From assembly GCF_000429405.1 (NCBI RefSeq), contig NZ_KE386899.1:1296-65295 (forward strand): 64,000 nt of DNA. The letters run 5' to 3'. The stretch comes from Algoriphagus marincola DSM 16067. Its GTDB lineage: Bacteria; Bacteroidota; Bacteroidia; Cytophagales; Cyclobacteriaceae. The notes beneath the pieces are model-generated. The model made no database searches and had not been told where the DNA came from. It worked only from the letters and a program-made list of their open reading frames with translations. Each line of letters begins with the position of its first letter. The stretch's first letter is position 1. Shown one piece after another: positions 52,773 to 63,259 of this stretch. The position numbers were made by a program, and so were the translations under genes.

Positions 52773-55700
52773 ATGAGAAAAGCTTTACTCTTTGTTGTTG
52801 CGCTTTTCACCATGACCCTCAGCTATGAGGTGTCGGCGCAGCAGCGGGTAATTACCGGACAGGTAATTTCCGACGAAGATGGACTTGGCTTGCCAGGTGC
52901 AACTGTCCTCGTGAAGGGTACAACTGTGGGTACTACCACCGATTTGGATGGTAATTATTCCATCAGTGTCCCAGATGGAGGCACGGTGCTGATTTTCTCC
53001 TTCGTAGGTCTAGAAACGAAGGAAGAGGTCATTGGCAACCGGACCGTGATTAATGTGACGCTCACTACTGATGCCGAGCAACTATCCGAAGTGGTAGTAA
53101 CGGCGATTGGTATCGAGCGTGAGAAAAAGGCCTTGGGTTATGCAGTTACCTCTGTAGGTAATGAGCAACTCGAGAACAGACCTGAGCAAGACGTAGCACG
53201 TGTATTGCAAGGAAAAGTACCAGGTGTGAATATCACTTCTACTAATGGTATGTCTGGTTCGGGTACTAACATGGTAATCCGAGGTTATTCATCTGCGACT
53301 GGTTCTAACCAGCCTTTGTTCGTAGTAGATGGTGTTCCTTTCAACACAAGCACCAACGCCCAAAATGGTTTTACAACGGGTGGTACTACAACTTCTTCTC
53401 GATTCTTGGATATTGACCCTAACAACATTGAGAATATCTCTGTATTGAAGGGTCTTTCTGCTACCGTACTATACGGTGACCAAGGTAGAAATGGTGTAAT
53501 TTTGATCACTACCAAGTCTGGTTCCTCTAAAAGAAAGGCTGCTGAAGTGACTATCAATCAATCTGTATTTACCAATGAGGCAGCTTCGCTTCCTACTTAT
53601 GGTCAGATTTATGGTAATGGATTCCAGCAGGCTCCGGGATTATTCTTCTCCAACTTCGGTCCAAGAATGGATGAAGGAAGAGTTATTCCGCATCCATATG
53701 CGGTGTCAGGTGTGGCATACGTAAGAGAAGCTTTCCCTCAATTTTGGGTAGATGGAATTGTAGGAGGTACTCCAATCGATTATGAGTATAAGGCTTATGC
53801 TGATCCTTCCGAGGTTTTCTTCAGAACTGGCTTGATTTCTAATTCATCTGTTCAAATCGCAGGTGGCTCTGACAGAACCGGTTATAGTGCTAGTTTCGGT
53901 TACACAGATGAAGATGGATTTACTCCAGGCAACAATTTGAAGAAATATAACTTTGGATTGGGTATCAATTCTGCAGTATCCGATAAGCTGACTGTTAAGT
54001 CATCTTTCACTTATGCTATCACAGATTTGGAATCCCCACCTGTAAACGCAGCCTTTGGTTCTGGTGCTAGTGGTGGTATTCCTTCTGCCTTCGCAGAGGT
54101 TTTGTTTACGCCACGTTCCATTGACTTGGGAGGTCTTCCTTTCGAAGATCCGGTGACCAAGAGACCTACTTATTATAGAAATAATAATGGAATTTTGAAT
54201 CCGCTATGGCTGGTCAAATACTATCAGAATACTTCTGATGTTTCCAGATTCTTTAATTCAACCTCTCTGATATACGACTTAAATGATAACCTATCTTTAA
54301 CCTACAGAATCGGTTTAGATACTTATACAGAAACTCAAGAGTCGAAGTATAATAAAGGTCACTTAGGTGGTTCTCAGGCAGTACAGTCAGGTTTATATAC
54401 TACAATTAATATTCGAAATACTATCTGGAATCAAGATTTGGTATTGACTTGGACTAAAGAGTTTTCAGACAAGTTTGGTATGTCTGCTTTGATAGGTGGA
54501 AATAGTCGTTATGACAGCTATGTTCAATCTGGAATCTCTTCCCAAGGTCAATTGGCCTTCGGTCTTTTCCGTCACCAAAACTTTGAAACCTCTGCAAGTA
54601 GAAATGCTATTGGAGGTGGAAATATGAACTTTACCCAAGAGGAGAGAAGAATGGGAGTTTATGCTAACGTAACCTTGGATTATGATAGCTATTTGTTCCT
54701 TAACCTTTCTGCTCGTAATGACTGGACCTCTACTGTAGAGCCGGAGAATAGAAGAATTCTTTATCCGGGTGCTTCTGTTTCATTCATTCCTGGAACTGCT
54801 TTCAATTGGAATAGTAGCACCGTGAATGATTTGAAAATACGTTTAGGTTATGGTACTTCTGCCGGTTTCCCAAGACCATATAGAACTAGAAACGTATTAG
54901 CTCAAACTTCTCGTGCATTTGATGTAGATGGAACTGTATCTCAAACACATGCAGTTGCAAATACATTAGGTAACCCTAACTTGAAGCCTGAACTTCATGA
55001 GGAAATTGAGTTTGGAGTGGAAGGAGTCATGTTCAACAACAAGTTGACATTTGATTTATCACTCTATGAGAAGAATACCAGAGATTTGATCACTCAATCT
55101 CCAATTGATCCTGCAACTGGATTTACTTCCACTGCAATTAACATTGGTAAGATTCGTACAAGAGGCGTTGAATTCCAAGCTACTGTAACTCCTGTATCTA
55201 CTGCTTCAGGATTTACTTGGAACTCTACCATCAACTGGGGTCTATATAGATCAGTTACAATGGAATTGGGAGCTGGTTTGGATCAAATCGTAGTTGCTGG
55301 ATTTACAACCTTAGGTAACTTTGCAGTGCCTGGAGAACCTTTCAACGTCATCAAGGGTATCGGATTCGAAAGAGATGAGCAAACTGGTGAGCCAATTGTT
55401 TTGGCGAATGGTCTTTACAAGCCTTCTGCTGACCTTGTTACCTTGGGAGATCCTAACCCAGCATGGAATGGATCTTGGATCAACTCATTCTCTTGGAAAG
55501 GCTTCACTTTAAGCGCCATGATGGAATACCGTCATAAGGGTGCTGTGTTCTCTAACACAGTTACTGCAACGCTTGCAAGGGGTGTGACGAAAGATCCTGT
55601 TGTAGATAGAGAACTTACCTTCATCATGCCAGGTGTGAAGGAGGATGGAACTCCAAATGATATCCAAATCACTGCATCTAACTACTTCTTTGCAGGATAT

Positions 55701-55988
55701 CAGGGTGCAACAGATGAACCAAACGTATTCGATGGATCTATGATTCGTTTGAGAGAGGTATCCTTGGGATATGATATACCTATGAACTTGATGGCTAAGA
55801 CTCCTTTCAAGAGAGCATCTATCGCATTGAGCGGTACCAACCTTTGGTTCCTTGCACTTAACTTCCCTCCAAACATGAACTATGATGTGGACGTGTTAGG
55901 AACTGGTGTAGGTAATGGTTTGGGCTTTGACTTTGTAACTGGTCCTAGCTCCAGAAGATTTGGTGGAACTGTAACGCTTACATTCTAA
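52773..55988 (+). CDS. SusC/RagA family TonB-linked outer-membrane transporter
   Basis: A 1071-residue TonB-dependent receptor. Signal peptide about 1-22; carboxypeptidase-regulatory-like domain about 26-105 (ITGQVISDEDGLGLPGATVLVKG); TonB plug about 115-250 with the hallmark NPNNIENISVLKG and YGDQGRNGVILITTKSG; then a full 22-strand-type barrel ending in RRFGGTVTLTF with terminal Phe. It imports a glycan, peptide or other large nutrient with the SusD-type lipoprotein encoded 18 bases downstream. No sigma/anti-sigma, glycosidase or peptidase lies next to the operon, so the substrate is not indicated. Confidence 0.96.
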   Translation: MRKALLFVVALFTMTLSYEVSAQQRVITGQVISDEDGLGLPGATVLVKGTTVGTTTDLDGNYSISVPDGGTVLIFSFVGLETKEEVIGNRTVINVTLTTDAEQLSEVVVTAIGIEREKKALGYAVTSVGNEQLENRPEQDVARVLQGKVPGVNITSTNGMSGSGTNMVIRGYSSATGSNQPLFVVDGVPFNTSTNAQNGFTTGGTTTSSRFLDIDPNNIENISVLKGLSATVLYGDQGRNGVILITTKSGSSKRKAAEVTINQSVFTNEAASLPTYGQIYGNGFQQAPGLFFSNFGPRMDEGRVIPHPYAVSGVAYVREAFPQFWVDGIVGGTPIDYEYKAYADPSEVFFRTGLISNSSVQIAGGSDRTGYSASFGYTDEDGFTPGNNLKKYNFGLGINSAVSDKLTVKSSFTYAITDLESPPVNAAFGSGASGGIPSAFAEVLFTPRSIDLGGLPFEDPVTKRPTYYRNNNGILNPLWLVKYYQNTSDVSRFFNSTSLIYDLNDNLSLTYRIGLDTYTETQESKYNKGHLGGSQAVQSGLYTTINIRNTIWNQDLVLTWTKEFSDKFGMSALIGGNSRYDSYVQSGISSQGQLAFGLFRHQNFETSASRNAIGGGNMNFTQEERRMGVYANVTLDYDSYLFLNLSARNDWTSTVEPENRRILYPGASVSFIPGTAFNWNSSTVNDLKIRLGYGTSAGFPRPYRTRNVLAQTSRAFDVDGTVSQTHAVANTLGNPNLKPELHEEIEFGVEGVMFNNKLTFDLSLYEKNTRDLITQSPIDPATGFTSTAINIGKIRTRGVEFQATVTPVSTASGFTWNSTINWGLYRSVTMELGAGLDQIVVAGFTTLGNFAVPGEPFNVIKGIGFERDEQTGEPIVLANGLYKPSADLVTLGDPNPAWNGSWINSFSWKGFTLSAMMEYRHKGAVFSNTVTATLARGVTKDPVVDRELTFIMPGVKEDGTPNDIQITASNYFFAGYQGATDEPNVFDGSMIRLREVSLGYDIPMNLMAKTPFKRASIALSGTNLWFLALNFPPNMNYDVDVLGTGVGNGLGFDFVTGPSSRRFGGTVTLTF

Positions 55989-56006
55989 TCCCAAAACTGT
56001 AGAATT

Positions 56007-57653
56007 ATGAAAAGAAAAATATATAGTCTTATGATCGCAGCATCTATGGTATTTGCTGCTTCATGTGACCTTGACTTACAGGAAGATCCAAATGCGGTAA
56101 ATGCTAGTACAGCTAACCCTGACTTCCTATTAAATAGCATTCAATTAGGATACCAAGGTGTATTTAATACTATTGGTGACGATGGAATGCGATTGACAAG
56201 AATGATCAATCAAGGTAGTGCTCAGTATGAAGGAGCTTACACTCCTACCACTACCAATGGATATTGGTCTAATGCTTACGCTGGAATTCTTGCTGATATC
56301 GATTTTCTTGTTCCACTTGCAGAAGAATCAAATCTTCAGAGGCATTTAGGAATTGCAAAGACTATCAAAGCAATGGTGCTTTTCCACTTGGTGGATTCTT
56401 ATGGTGATGTTCCTTACAGAGAGGCTCTTGATCCAAGTAATTTCTTTCCGAATGTTGATCCAGGAGCTCAAGTATATAGTGATGCTCTAGCACTTCTAAA
56501 CGAAGCTGAGGCTCATTTCAGTGCCCCTGAATCCTCTGGTTCTCCAAATGATTTTTACTATGGTAGAAATTATGGAAAGTGGACAAGGCTGGTGAATACC
56601 TTGAAGTTAAGGTACTATGTAAATACAAGACTTGTAAACTCCTCCGAGTCAGCTACCGCGATCAATGCATTGATAGCTAGTAATAACTTGTTAAGAGAAG
56701 GTGATGATTTTGTTTTCCAGTTTGGTACTACAAGTGCTGATCCAGATTCGCGTCATCCTAGATTTACAGGAACTTATGTCAGTGGCGGTGGTGACTATCA
56801 GTCTACTTACTATATGTGGCACTTGACTGAAGCTAAAGGTTTCGATGATCCACGTGCAAGATATTATATCTATCGTCAGACAACAGTAAATAGTACTGAC
56901 CCTGATGAAATAGAGTGTATAGGCACTATTCCTCCAGCGCACTATCTAGCAAATGGGTTCATTTATTGCCTTCCCGGTGAAAGAGGATATTGGGGACGTG
57001 ATCACTTGAATCCGGATGGTATTCCACCAGATGGACTTAGAAGAAGTGTATGGGGTGTTTATCCGGCAGGTGGCCGATTTGACGATGATTCTGCTGCACC
57101 AGTAAATAATATCACACTTGGTGCGCAAGGTGCAGGTATTCATCCGATTATGTTGGCATCTTATGTTGATTTCATGCTTGCTGAAGCAGCGCTTTTCTTG
57201 GGTACCTCTGGCGATCCAGCTGATTATCTCGCTTCAGGTATTGAGAAAAGCATGAATTTCGTAAGGGAGTTTGCTACATCTACTCCTGAAGCTTCAACTA
57301 TTAGAAGTTTCACACCTGATGATGCTTACGCACAGCAAGTAACTAACTACGTAAGTTATATTTCGAATGAATATTCTTCTGCTAGTACGAACACTGATAA
57401 AATGAGAATTATTGGTAGAGAATATTGGTTAGCGCTTTATGGTAATGGTGTAGAGGCATTTAACCTTTACAGAAGAACAGGTCAGCCTGATAATATGCAG
57501 CCAGGCCTACAGCAAAACTTTGGTAATTTCCCAAGATCGTTCTTCTATCCATTAAACTACCTGACTACGAACAATAATGCTGTTCAGAAGGCAGATCAAA
57601 CGGTACAGGTGTTCTGGGATACTAATCCAGCTGGTAACGCTTGGGTTTATTAA
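56007..57653 (+). CDS. SusD/RagB-type nutrient-binding lipoprotein (SusD-like_2)
   Basis: A 548-residue surface lipoprotein (lipobox Cys at residue 20, AASCDLD). TPR-like helices and the SusD-like_2 pattern are visible: NPDFLLNSIQLGYQGVFNTI near the start, HLGIAKTIKAMVLFHLVDSYGDVPYREAL near 115-140, LLNEAEAHF, and REYWLALYGNGVEAFNLYRRTGQPDNM near the end. It forms the lid of the SusC transporter encoded 18 bases upstream. Confidence 0.95.
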   Translation: MKRKIYSLMIAASMVFAASCDLDLQEDPNAVNASTANPDFLLNSIQLGYQGVFNTIGDDGMRLTRMINQGSAQYEGAYTPTTTNGYWSNAYAGILADIDFLVPLAEESNLQRHLGIAKTIKAMVLFHLVDSYGDVPYREALDPSNFFPNVDPGAQVYSDALALLNEAEAHFSAPESSGSPNDFYYGRNYGKWTRLVNTLKLRYYVNTRLVNSSESATAINALIASNNLLREGDDFVFQFGTTSADPDSRHPRFTGTYVSGGGDYQSTYYMWHLTEAKGFDDPRARYYIYRQTTVNSTDPDEIECIGTIPPAHYLANGFIYCLPGERGYWGRDHLNPDGIPPDGLRRSVWGVYPAGGRFDDDSAAPVNNITLGAQGAGIHPIMLASYVDFMLAEAALFLGTSGDPADYLASGIEKSMNFVREFATSTPEASTIRSFTPDDAYAQQVTNYVSYISNEYSSASTNTDKMRIIGREYWLALYGNGVEAFNLYRRTGQPDNMQPGLQQNFGNFPRSFFYPLNYLTTNNNAVQKADQTVQVFWDTNPAGNAWVY

Positions 57654-57671
57654 CCGAAAAATTTGAAAAAT

Positions 57672-58625
57672 ATGAAAATGTTAAAATATAGTTTCGGACT
57701 GTTTTTGAGTGCTCTAGTCTTTTTGAGTTCCTGTAGAGACTTTGTTGAGCCAAATATTCCGTACAGTGATTTTGATACAGCAGCTTATCTTAGAACTATT
57801 TCTAGAACAAGCACCTCGTTCAATTTCTTTGATTTAGCCAATTCTAAGTTTGCGCTCACACTTGAAGCCGTAGATGCTGAGGATGGAGCGACTGTAGAAA
57901 CCGTTGAAATTAGAGTTAGACATAGAAGATTGATTCCAGGTGTAGGATTGGAATATATTCCTGCTATAGGTACGGATGATGTATTGGTTCGTACACTTCA
58001 GGCTTCTGATTTCCAACCTAATTCAGAATCTAGATTCTTAAGAACTTCCTTTGAAATCCCTGCACTTGACGCTATCCAAGCTTTAGGTCTTACTCCTGCG
58101 GATATTGAAGGTGCAGATGCTTTTGAATTTAGGCTTGTTCTGAATGATAAGTTTGGAAGAGTGTTTACGGACTCTAATGCTGATGCAAACGTGAAGGGTA
58201 GTCCTTTTTATGCCTCACCTTTCTTTTATAACGTAGCAGTAATTTGTCCTTCTGATTTGGGAGGTACTTATGAGTTTGAACAGTCTAACATGGAATCTGT
58301 TTATGGTTCTTGCGCTGGTACTATTACCGGTACTACAACCTGGAGTCCTGTAGCTTCTGCTCCAGGTGCCTACAGGATCACAGATGGTACTTTCGGATTC
58401 TGGGATTGCTACGGTGATTCTTGGGGAAGTGGAAGTGTTAGAATCAATGATGCTTGCGGCGCTTTGTCAATGACAGGTGCTGATAAGTACGGTGCTTCCT
58501 ATAGCATGACCGTTGTAAGTGTCGATGCTAATAATCTTGTCTTCCAATGGCTAAACTCCGATGGAGAAACAGGTTTAGTAACTGTGAAATCAAATGATGG
58601 CAAACCTTGGCCTCAGTTGAGATAA
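57672..58625 (+). CDS. Surface lipoprotein of the susCD operon
   Basis: I start at ATG 57672; the frame continues back to a TTG at 57663 but this adds only three residues. The 317-residue product has a lipoprotein signal peptide (LFLSALVFLSSCRD) and beta-rich domains; Cys residues later in the chain (ICPSD, YGSCAGT, FWDCYGD, NDACGA) could pair. It is in the third position of a susC-susD operon, where SusE/SusF-like or other binding lipoproteins occur. No family can be named. A strong terminator follows. Confidence 0.75.
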   Translation: MKMLKYSFGLFLSALVFLSSCRDFVEPNIPYSDFDTAAYLRTISRTSTSFNFFDLANSKFALTLEAVDAEDGATVETVEIRVRHRRLIPGVGLEYIPAIGTDDVLVRTLQASDFQPNSESRFLRTSFEIPALDAIQALGLTPADIEGADAFEFRLVLNDKFGRVFTDSNADANVKGSPFYASPFFYNVAVICPSDLGGTYEFEQSNMESVYGSCAGTITGTTTWSPVASAPGAYRITDGTFGFWDCYGDSWGSGSVRINDACGALSMTGADKYGASYSMTVVSVDANNLVFQWLNSDGETGLVTVKSNDGKPWPQLR

Positions 58626-58640
58626 GTTCTAATAATTTGA

Positions 58641-58673
58641 AAAATAGCGGTATGTAAATACCGCTATTTTTTT
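58641..58673 (+). terminator. Terminator of the susCD operon
   Basis: AAAATAGCGGTA (58641-58652), loop TGTAAA, TACCGCTATTTT (58659-58670), then more T. Perfect 12-bp stem, 15 bases after the stop. Confidence 0.95.
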
Positions 58674-58729
58674 CTTTAAGTATATTTGAATAAACGAATA
58701 TCCAGTTTTTTAATATCATTGATAAAGGC

Positions 58730-58737
58730 TAGTTTTG
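58730..58737 (+). promoter_or_regulatory. -7 box TAGTTTTG upstream of sucA
   Basis: Exact TAnnTTTG match 21 bases before the sucA ATG at 58759. The TTG within it (58735) was considered as a start codon and rejected. Confidence 0.5.
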
Positions 58738-58758
58738 TTGAGCCTATTCAAAATAACC

Positions 58759-61548
58759 ATGGACAAATTTTCGTATATCGCAAACGCACACGTTTCTTAC
58801 ATCGATGAGCTTTATGCATCTTATAAATCTGACCCTGAATCAATAGATCCAAGTTGGAAAGAATTTTTTGATGGATTCGATTTCGCCTTGACCAATTACG
58901 GTGAAGAGGATAACGGATCTGCTGCAGCAGCTTCATCGTCCAGTACAGCAAAAAATGGTTCTTTAGCAACTCCCGGTACTATCATGGATATGGAGCAATT
59001 GCCTAAGGAGATTAAGGTCCGGGCCTTGATTCATGCTCATCGGTCCAGAGCTCATTTGCGTTCTAAAACAAATCCAGTTCGTGAAAGAAGAGATAGAAAG
59101 GCACTGATCGATCCACAGGATTTTGGCCTTGGCGATGCAGACATGAATACTGAATTCCAAGCTGGTAGTGAGATAGGGATCGGTAAAGCTAAGTTGTCTG
59201 ATATCATCAGTGCATTAAAGAAGATCTATGAAGGATCAATGGGATTCGAATACCTTTATATTCGAGATCCTGAAATATTAGACTGGTTTAAGACCAAAGT
59301 TGAAAAGGAGGCTTTGGCTTTTAATCCAGGTACTGAAGAAAAGAAGCGTATCCTTTTCAAGCTTAATCAGGCTGTTGTATTTGAAAACTTTCTCCATACC
59401 AAATACCTTGGTCAAAAGCGTTTTTCACTAGAAGGTGGTGAAAGTACTATTCCATTTTTGGATGCAGTTATCAATGGTGCTGCCAATTTAGGCGCTGAAG
59501 AGGTGATGATAGGAATGGCACACAGGGGTAGATTGAATGTGCTTGCCAATATCATGGGTAAAACCTACGAACAAATTTTCTCTGAATTTGAAGGAACAGC
59601 AAAGCCTGATCTGACCATGGGTGATGGAGATGTGAAATATCACATGGGTTACTCCTCTGATATCGTCACTCCACAGGACAAAAAAATACACCTAAAGTTG
59701 GCACCAAATCCCTCGCATCTGGAAGCTGTAAATCCAGTGGTAGAAGGATTTATCCGAGCCAAAATTGATTCAGAGCACAAAGGTGATGCAACCAAGGCAC
59801 TGCCGATTTTGATCCATGGGGATGCTGCTGTGGCCGGGCAAGGGATTGTCTATGAAGTTACCCAAATGGCTGGGCTGAAAGGTTACCATACCGGAGGTAC
59901 TATTCACTTTGTGATCAATAATCAGGTTGGTTTCACTACAGATTTTGATGACGCGAGATCCTCGATTTATTGTACTGATGTAGCAAAGATTATCGATGCA
60001 CCGGTGATTCACGTGAATGGAGACGATGCAGAAGCAGTGGTTTTTGCAGCGAAGCTAGCAGCTGAATTCAGACAAAAATTCGGCAAGGATATTTTTGTGG
60101 ATATGGTATGCTATCGTCGTCATGGTCACAATGAATCAGATGAGCCGAAATTTACTCAACCGGAGCTCTATAATATTATTTCCAAGCACCCGAATCCACG
60201 TGAGGTCTACATCAAAAAGCTGACCGAGCGAGGTGATATTGATGCTAAAATCGCGAAGCAAATGGATAAAGAATTCCGACAATTGCTTCAGGATCGATTG
60301 AATATGGTCAAGGAAAAACCTTTGCCTTACCAAGCCACCAAGTTCGAGAGGGAGTGGGGTACCTTAAGGAGGTCTAAACCAGAGGATTTTGATAAGTCTC
60401 CAGAAACCGGAGTTAGTTCGGAAGCTATAGAGACAGTAGCAAAAGCACTTACTTTCATTCCAAAAGGCTTCAAGGCTATCAAGCAGATTGAAGTTCAGAT
60501 GAAGCAAAGAAAGGATATGTTTTTCGATAGTAAGTCCCTGAACTGGGCTGCGGCGGAGCTTTTGGCTTATGGCTCCCTTCTTTTGGAAGGAAAGACAGTC
60601 CGACTGACAGGTCAGGATGTACAGCGAGGAACATTCTCACACCGTCATGCGGTCATCCATGATGCGAATTCCAATCAGCCTTTCAACTCACTTCATGAAA
60701 TGCCGGAGCGCAAAGGAAAATTCTCCATTTACAACTCCTTGCTTTCTGAGTATGCCGTTTTGGGCTTTGAGTATGGTTACGGAATGGCAAATCCAAATTC
60801 GTTGACCATTTGGGAAGCACAGTTCGGAGATTTCGCTAATGGTGCCCAAACGATGATCGACCAGTTTATTTCTTCTGGAGAATCAAAATGGCAAAAGCAA
60901 AATGGTCTCGTGATGTTATTACCGCATGGCTATGAAGGACAAGGTCCAGAGCACTCCAATGCTCGACCAGAGCGCTTCTTGCAGCTTTCTGCTGAATACA
61001 ACATGGTGGTAGCAAATATTACCGAACCTTCTAATTTCTTCCACCTTTTGAGAAGGCAATTGGCATGGGAATTCAGAAAACCTTGTGTGGTGATGTCTCC
61101 GAAATCCCTCCTGCGTCATCCTAAAGTAATGTCTCCGCTGGATGAGTTTACTAGTGGTTCATTCAGGGAAATCATCACAGATTCCAATGCTGATCCTAAA
61201 AAAGTGAAGCGTGTTATTCTTTGCTCAGGCAAAGTTTATTATGACCTAGAGGAGGTAAGAGAAAAGGAAAAAATTGATCAAGTTGCAATAATCCGAGTCG
61301 AGCAATTGCATCCACTTCCTAAAAAGCAAATCTTAGAGGCCTTAAAGCCTTACAAAGGTGCTGAGGTCGTTTGGGTTCAAGAAGAACCGGAAAACATGGG
61401 TTATTGGACCTATATCTTAAGACTGCTTCACAAAGAACTTCCAATGGATGTCATAGCCAGAAAGGTATCTGCATCTCCTGCCACAGGATATAATAAGGTA
61501 CACGTAGAGGAGCAGAAGTCTATCATCAACAAAGCCTTAAAACTTTAA
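58759..61548 (+). CDS. sucA: 2-oxoglutarate dehydrogenase E1 component
   Basis: I start at ATG 58759 (MDKFSYIANAHVSYIDELYASYK). The 929-residue thiamin-diphosphate enzyme decarboxylates 2-oxoglutarate in the TCA cycle. The N-terminal E2-binding segment is followed by the typical GMAHRGRLNVLANIMGK, GDAAVAGQGIVYEV and the ThDP motif region (NNQVGFTTDFDDARSSIYCTDVAKI). Then come DMVCYRRHGHNESDEPKFTQP and the transketolase-like PYR domain with HGYEGQGPEHSNARPERFLQL. It leads the sucA-sucB-lpdA set on one strand. Confidence 0.97.
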   Translation: MDKFSYIANAHVSYIDELYASYKSDPESIDPSWKEFFDGFDFALTNYGEEDNGSAAAASSSSTAKNGSLATPGTIMDMEQLPKEIKVRALIHAHRSRAHLRSKTNPVRERRDRKALIDPQDFGLGDADMNTEFQAGSEIGIGKAKLSDIISALKKIYEGSMGFEYLYIRDPEILDWFKTKVEKEALAFNPGTEEKKRILFKLNQAVVFENFLHTKYLGQKRFSLEGGESTIPFLDAVINGAANLGAEEVMIGMAHRGRLNVLANIMGKTYEQIFSEFEGTAKPDLTMGDGDVKYHMGYSSDIVTPQDKKIHLKLAPNPSHLEAVNPVVEGFIRAKIDSEHKGDATKALPILIHGDAAVAGQGIVYEVTQMAGLKGYHTGGTIHFVINNQVGFTTDFDDARSSIYCTDVAKIIDAPVIHVNGDDAEAVVFAAKLAAEFRQKFGKDIFVDMVCYRRHGHNESDEPKFTQPELYNIISKHPNPREVYIKKLTERGDIDAKIAKQMDKEFRQLLQDRLNMVKEKPLPYQATKFEREWGTLRRSKPEDFDKSPETGVSSEAIETVAKALTFIPKGFKAIKQIEVQMKQRKDMFFDSKSLNWAAAELLAYGSLLLEGKTVRLTGQDVQRGTFSHRHAVIHDANSNQPFNSLHEMPERKGKFSIYNSLLSEYAVLGFEYGYGMANPNSLTIWEAQFGDFANGAQTMIDQFISSGESKWQKQNGLVMLLPHGYEGQGPEHSNARPERFLQLSAEYNMVVANITEPSNFFHLLRRQLAWEFRKPCVVMSPKSLLRHPKVMSPLDEFTSGSFREIITDSNADPKKVKRVILCSGKVYYDLEEVREKEKIDQVAIIRVEQLHPLPKKQILEALKPYKGAEVVWVQEEPENMGYWTYILRLLHKELPMDVIARKVSASPATGYNKVHVEEQKSIINKALKL

Positions 61549-61612
61549 TACCCAATCCGAAATAATCTTTTGATGCTTTGACCTGTAGGGGAGAAGCTAA
61601 AACAACAATCTC

Positions 61613-63145
61613 ATGAGCAAAGAAATCAAAGTTCCCGCAGTTGGAGAGTCTATCACGGAAGTGACCGTGGGACAGTGGTTCAAGAAGGATGGAGACCAAG
61701 TCGAAATGGATGAGGTACTCTGCGAACTCGAATCAGACAAAGCTACTTTTGAACTTCCCGCTGAAGCAGCAGGTACACTTCGAATTAAGGCAGAAGAAGG
61801 CGACACCCTAGAGATTGGGGCAGTCATCTGTGTAATCGACGAATCTACCAATTCTGTAGTGACAGATACAAATAAACCTTCTGATTCTGAGGGAAAAAAA
61901 GAGAGCAATTCCGCCAAAAGCACAGGAGAAATAAAAGAGATGGTAGTCCCTACCGTGGGAGAATCAATCACAGAGGTGACTTTGGCCAATTGGATTAAAG
62001 GGGATGGAGATTATGTGGAATTGGATGAAATCATCGCAGAAGTGGACTCCGATAAGGCTACATTCGAACTACCGGCAGAGGGTTCAGGTATTTTGAGACA
62101 TGTAGCCAAGGAAGGCGATACCTTAGAAATTGGAGGATTGATTTGTAAAATCGAGATCATGGAAGGTAAGCCTGCCGAATCTTCTTCTGATTCAAAAGCT
62201 GAATCCGCAGCCTCAACTTCAACTTCCCCATCCAAAGAGTCCTACGCAACCGGCCATGCATCTCCTGCTGCGTCTAAAATTCTCGCAGAAAAAGGCATCA
62301 AACCTGAAGAAGTAAAAGGAACAGGCAAAGATGGTCGAATCACTAAGGAGGATGCTGAAAATGCTCAAAAGAAAGCAGCTGCTCCAGCGAAGGAGGAGAA
62401 GAAAGAGTCAGCTCCAGCTCAAGAAGCAGTGAGAGTGCCAGGATCAAGAGAAGAGAAGCGCGAAAAAATGTCCTCTCTTCGTCGAACAGTTTCAAGGAGA
62501 CTGGTATCAGTGAAAAATGAAACTGCGATGTTGACTACATTCAATGAGGTCAATATGCAGCCAATCATGGACCTACGCTCCAAGTACAAAGAGCTTTTCA
62601 AAGAGAAACATGGAGTAGGGCTAGGGTTTATGTCCTTCTTCACCAAGGCAGTATGCGTGGCTCTTCAAGAATGGCCAGCAGTCAATGCCAAAATTGATGC
62701 AAATGAAATCGTATACCATGATTTCTGTGATATCTCAATAGCGGTTTCTGCACCAAAAGGATTGGTCGTTCCAGTCATTCGAAATGCCGAGGGAATGAGC
62801 TTCGATCAGATTGAAAAAGAAGTGGTTCGCCTTGCTACCAAGGCTAGAGACAATAAGCTTTCCATCGAGGAAATGACAGGTGGTACCTTTACCATTACTA
62901 ATGGAGGTGTTTTTGGCTCCATGATGTCCACCCCGATCATTAATGCACCTCAATCGGCAATTTTAGGCATGCATAATATCGTGCAGCGGCCAATGGCTGT
63001 GAATGGTGAAGTGAAGATTTTGCCTATGATGTATGTAGCCCTTTCTTACGATCACCGAATTATCGACGGTAGAGAATCGGTGAGCTTCCTGGTACGTGTC
63101 AAGCAGCTTCTCGAAGAGCCCGAGCGATTGCTTTTTGGAGTATAA
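61613..63145 (+). CDS. sucB: 2-oxoglutarate dehydrogenase E2 (succinyltransferase) with two lipoyl domains
   Basis: A 510-residue E2. Two lipoyl domains lie at about 1-77 (lipoyl Lys43 in ESDKATF) and about 105-182 (Lys148 in DSDKATF); a linker and an E3-binding domain follow at about 215-255 ([14 protein letters not shown]...[14 protein letters not shown]). The catalytic domain starts near 285 and has H481 and D485 in [10 protein letters not shown]. coli-type SucB has one lipoyl domain, so this is longer. It sits 64 bases after sucA. Confidence 0.96.
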   Translation: MSKEIKVPAVGESITEVTVGQWFKKDGDQVEMDEVLCELESDKATFELPAEAAGTLRIKAEEGDTLEIGAVICVIDESTNSVVTDTNKPSDSEGKKESNSAKSTGEIKEMVVPTVGESITEVTLANWIKGDGDYVELDEIIAEVDSDKATFELPAEGSGILRHVAKEGDTLEIGGLICKIEIMEGKPAESSSDSKAESAASTSTSPSKESYATGHASPAASKILAEKGIKPEEVKGTGKDGRITKEDAENAQKKAAAPAKEEKKESAPAQEAVRVPGSREEKREKMSSLRRTVSRRLVSVKNETAMLTTFNEVNMQPIMDLRSKYKELFKEKHGVGLGFMSFFTKAVCVALQEWPAVNAKIDANEIVYHDFCDISIAVSAPKGLVVPVIRNAEGMSFDQIEKEVVRLATKARDNKLSIEEMTGGTFTITNGGVFGSMMSTPIINAPQSAILGMHNIVQRPMAVNGEVKILPMMYVALSYDHRIIDGRESVSFLVRVKQLLEEPERLLFGV

Positions 63146-63259
63146 GAAGAATTACGATTTACGAAATACGAAATACGAAGGGCAGATAATATCAGCCCGT
63201 TCATTTAGCTGGAGGTTTGGTCTTATGTCTTGCTTCTAGCATCTAAAATCTAAAAAATA
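63146..63259. other. Low-complexity intergenic word tract before lpdA
   Basis: The gap contains ATTACGATTTACGAAATACGAA-type echoing words, an imperfect hairpin GGGCAGATAATATCAGCCC at about 63180-63198, and TCTTGCTTCTAGCATCTAAAATCTAAAA. It resembles the tract at 14536-14675 in style. Confidence 0.5.

Noticed and set aside
58735..58758. Upstream TTG start for sucA (and similar TTG extensions at 13598, 30425, 51692 and 57663)
   Set aside because: Each has a nearby ATG giving the usual protein start; several TTGs overlap a promoter box or the preceding gene.
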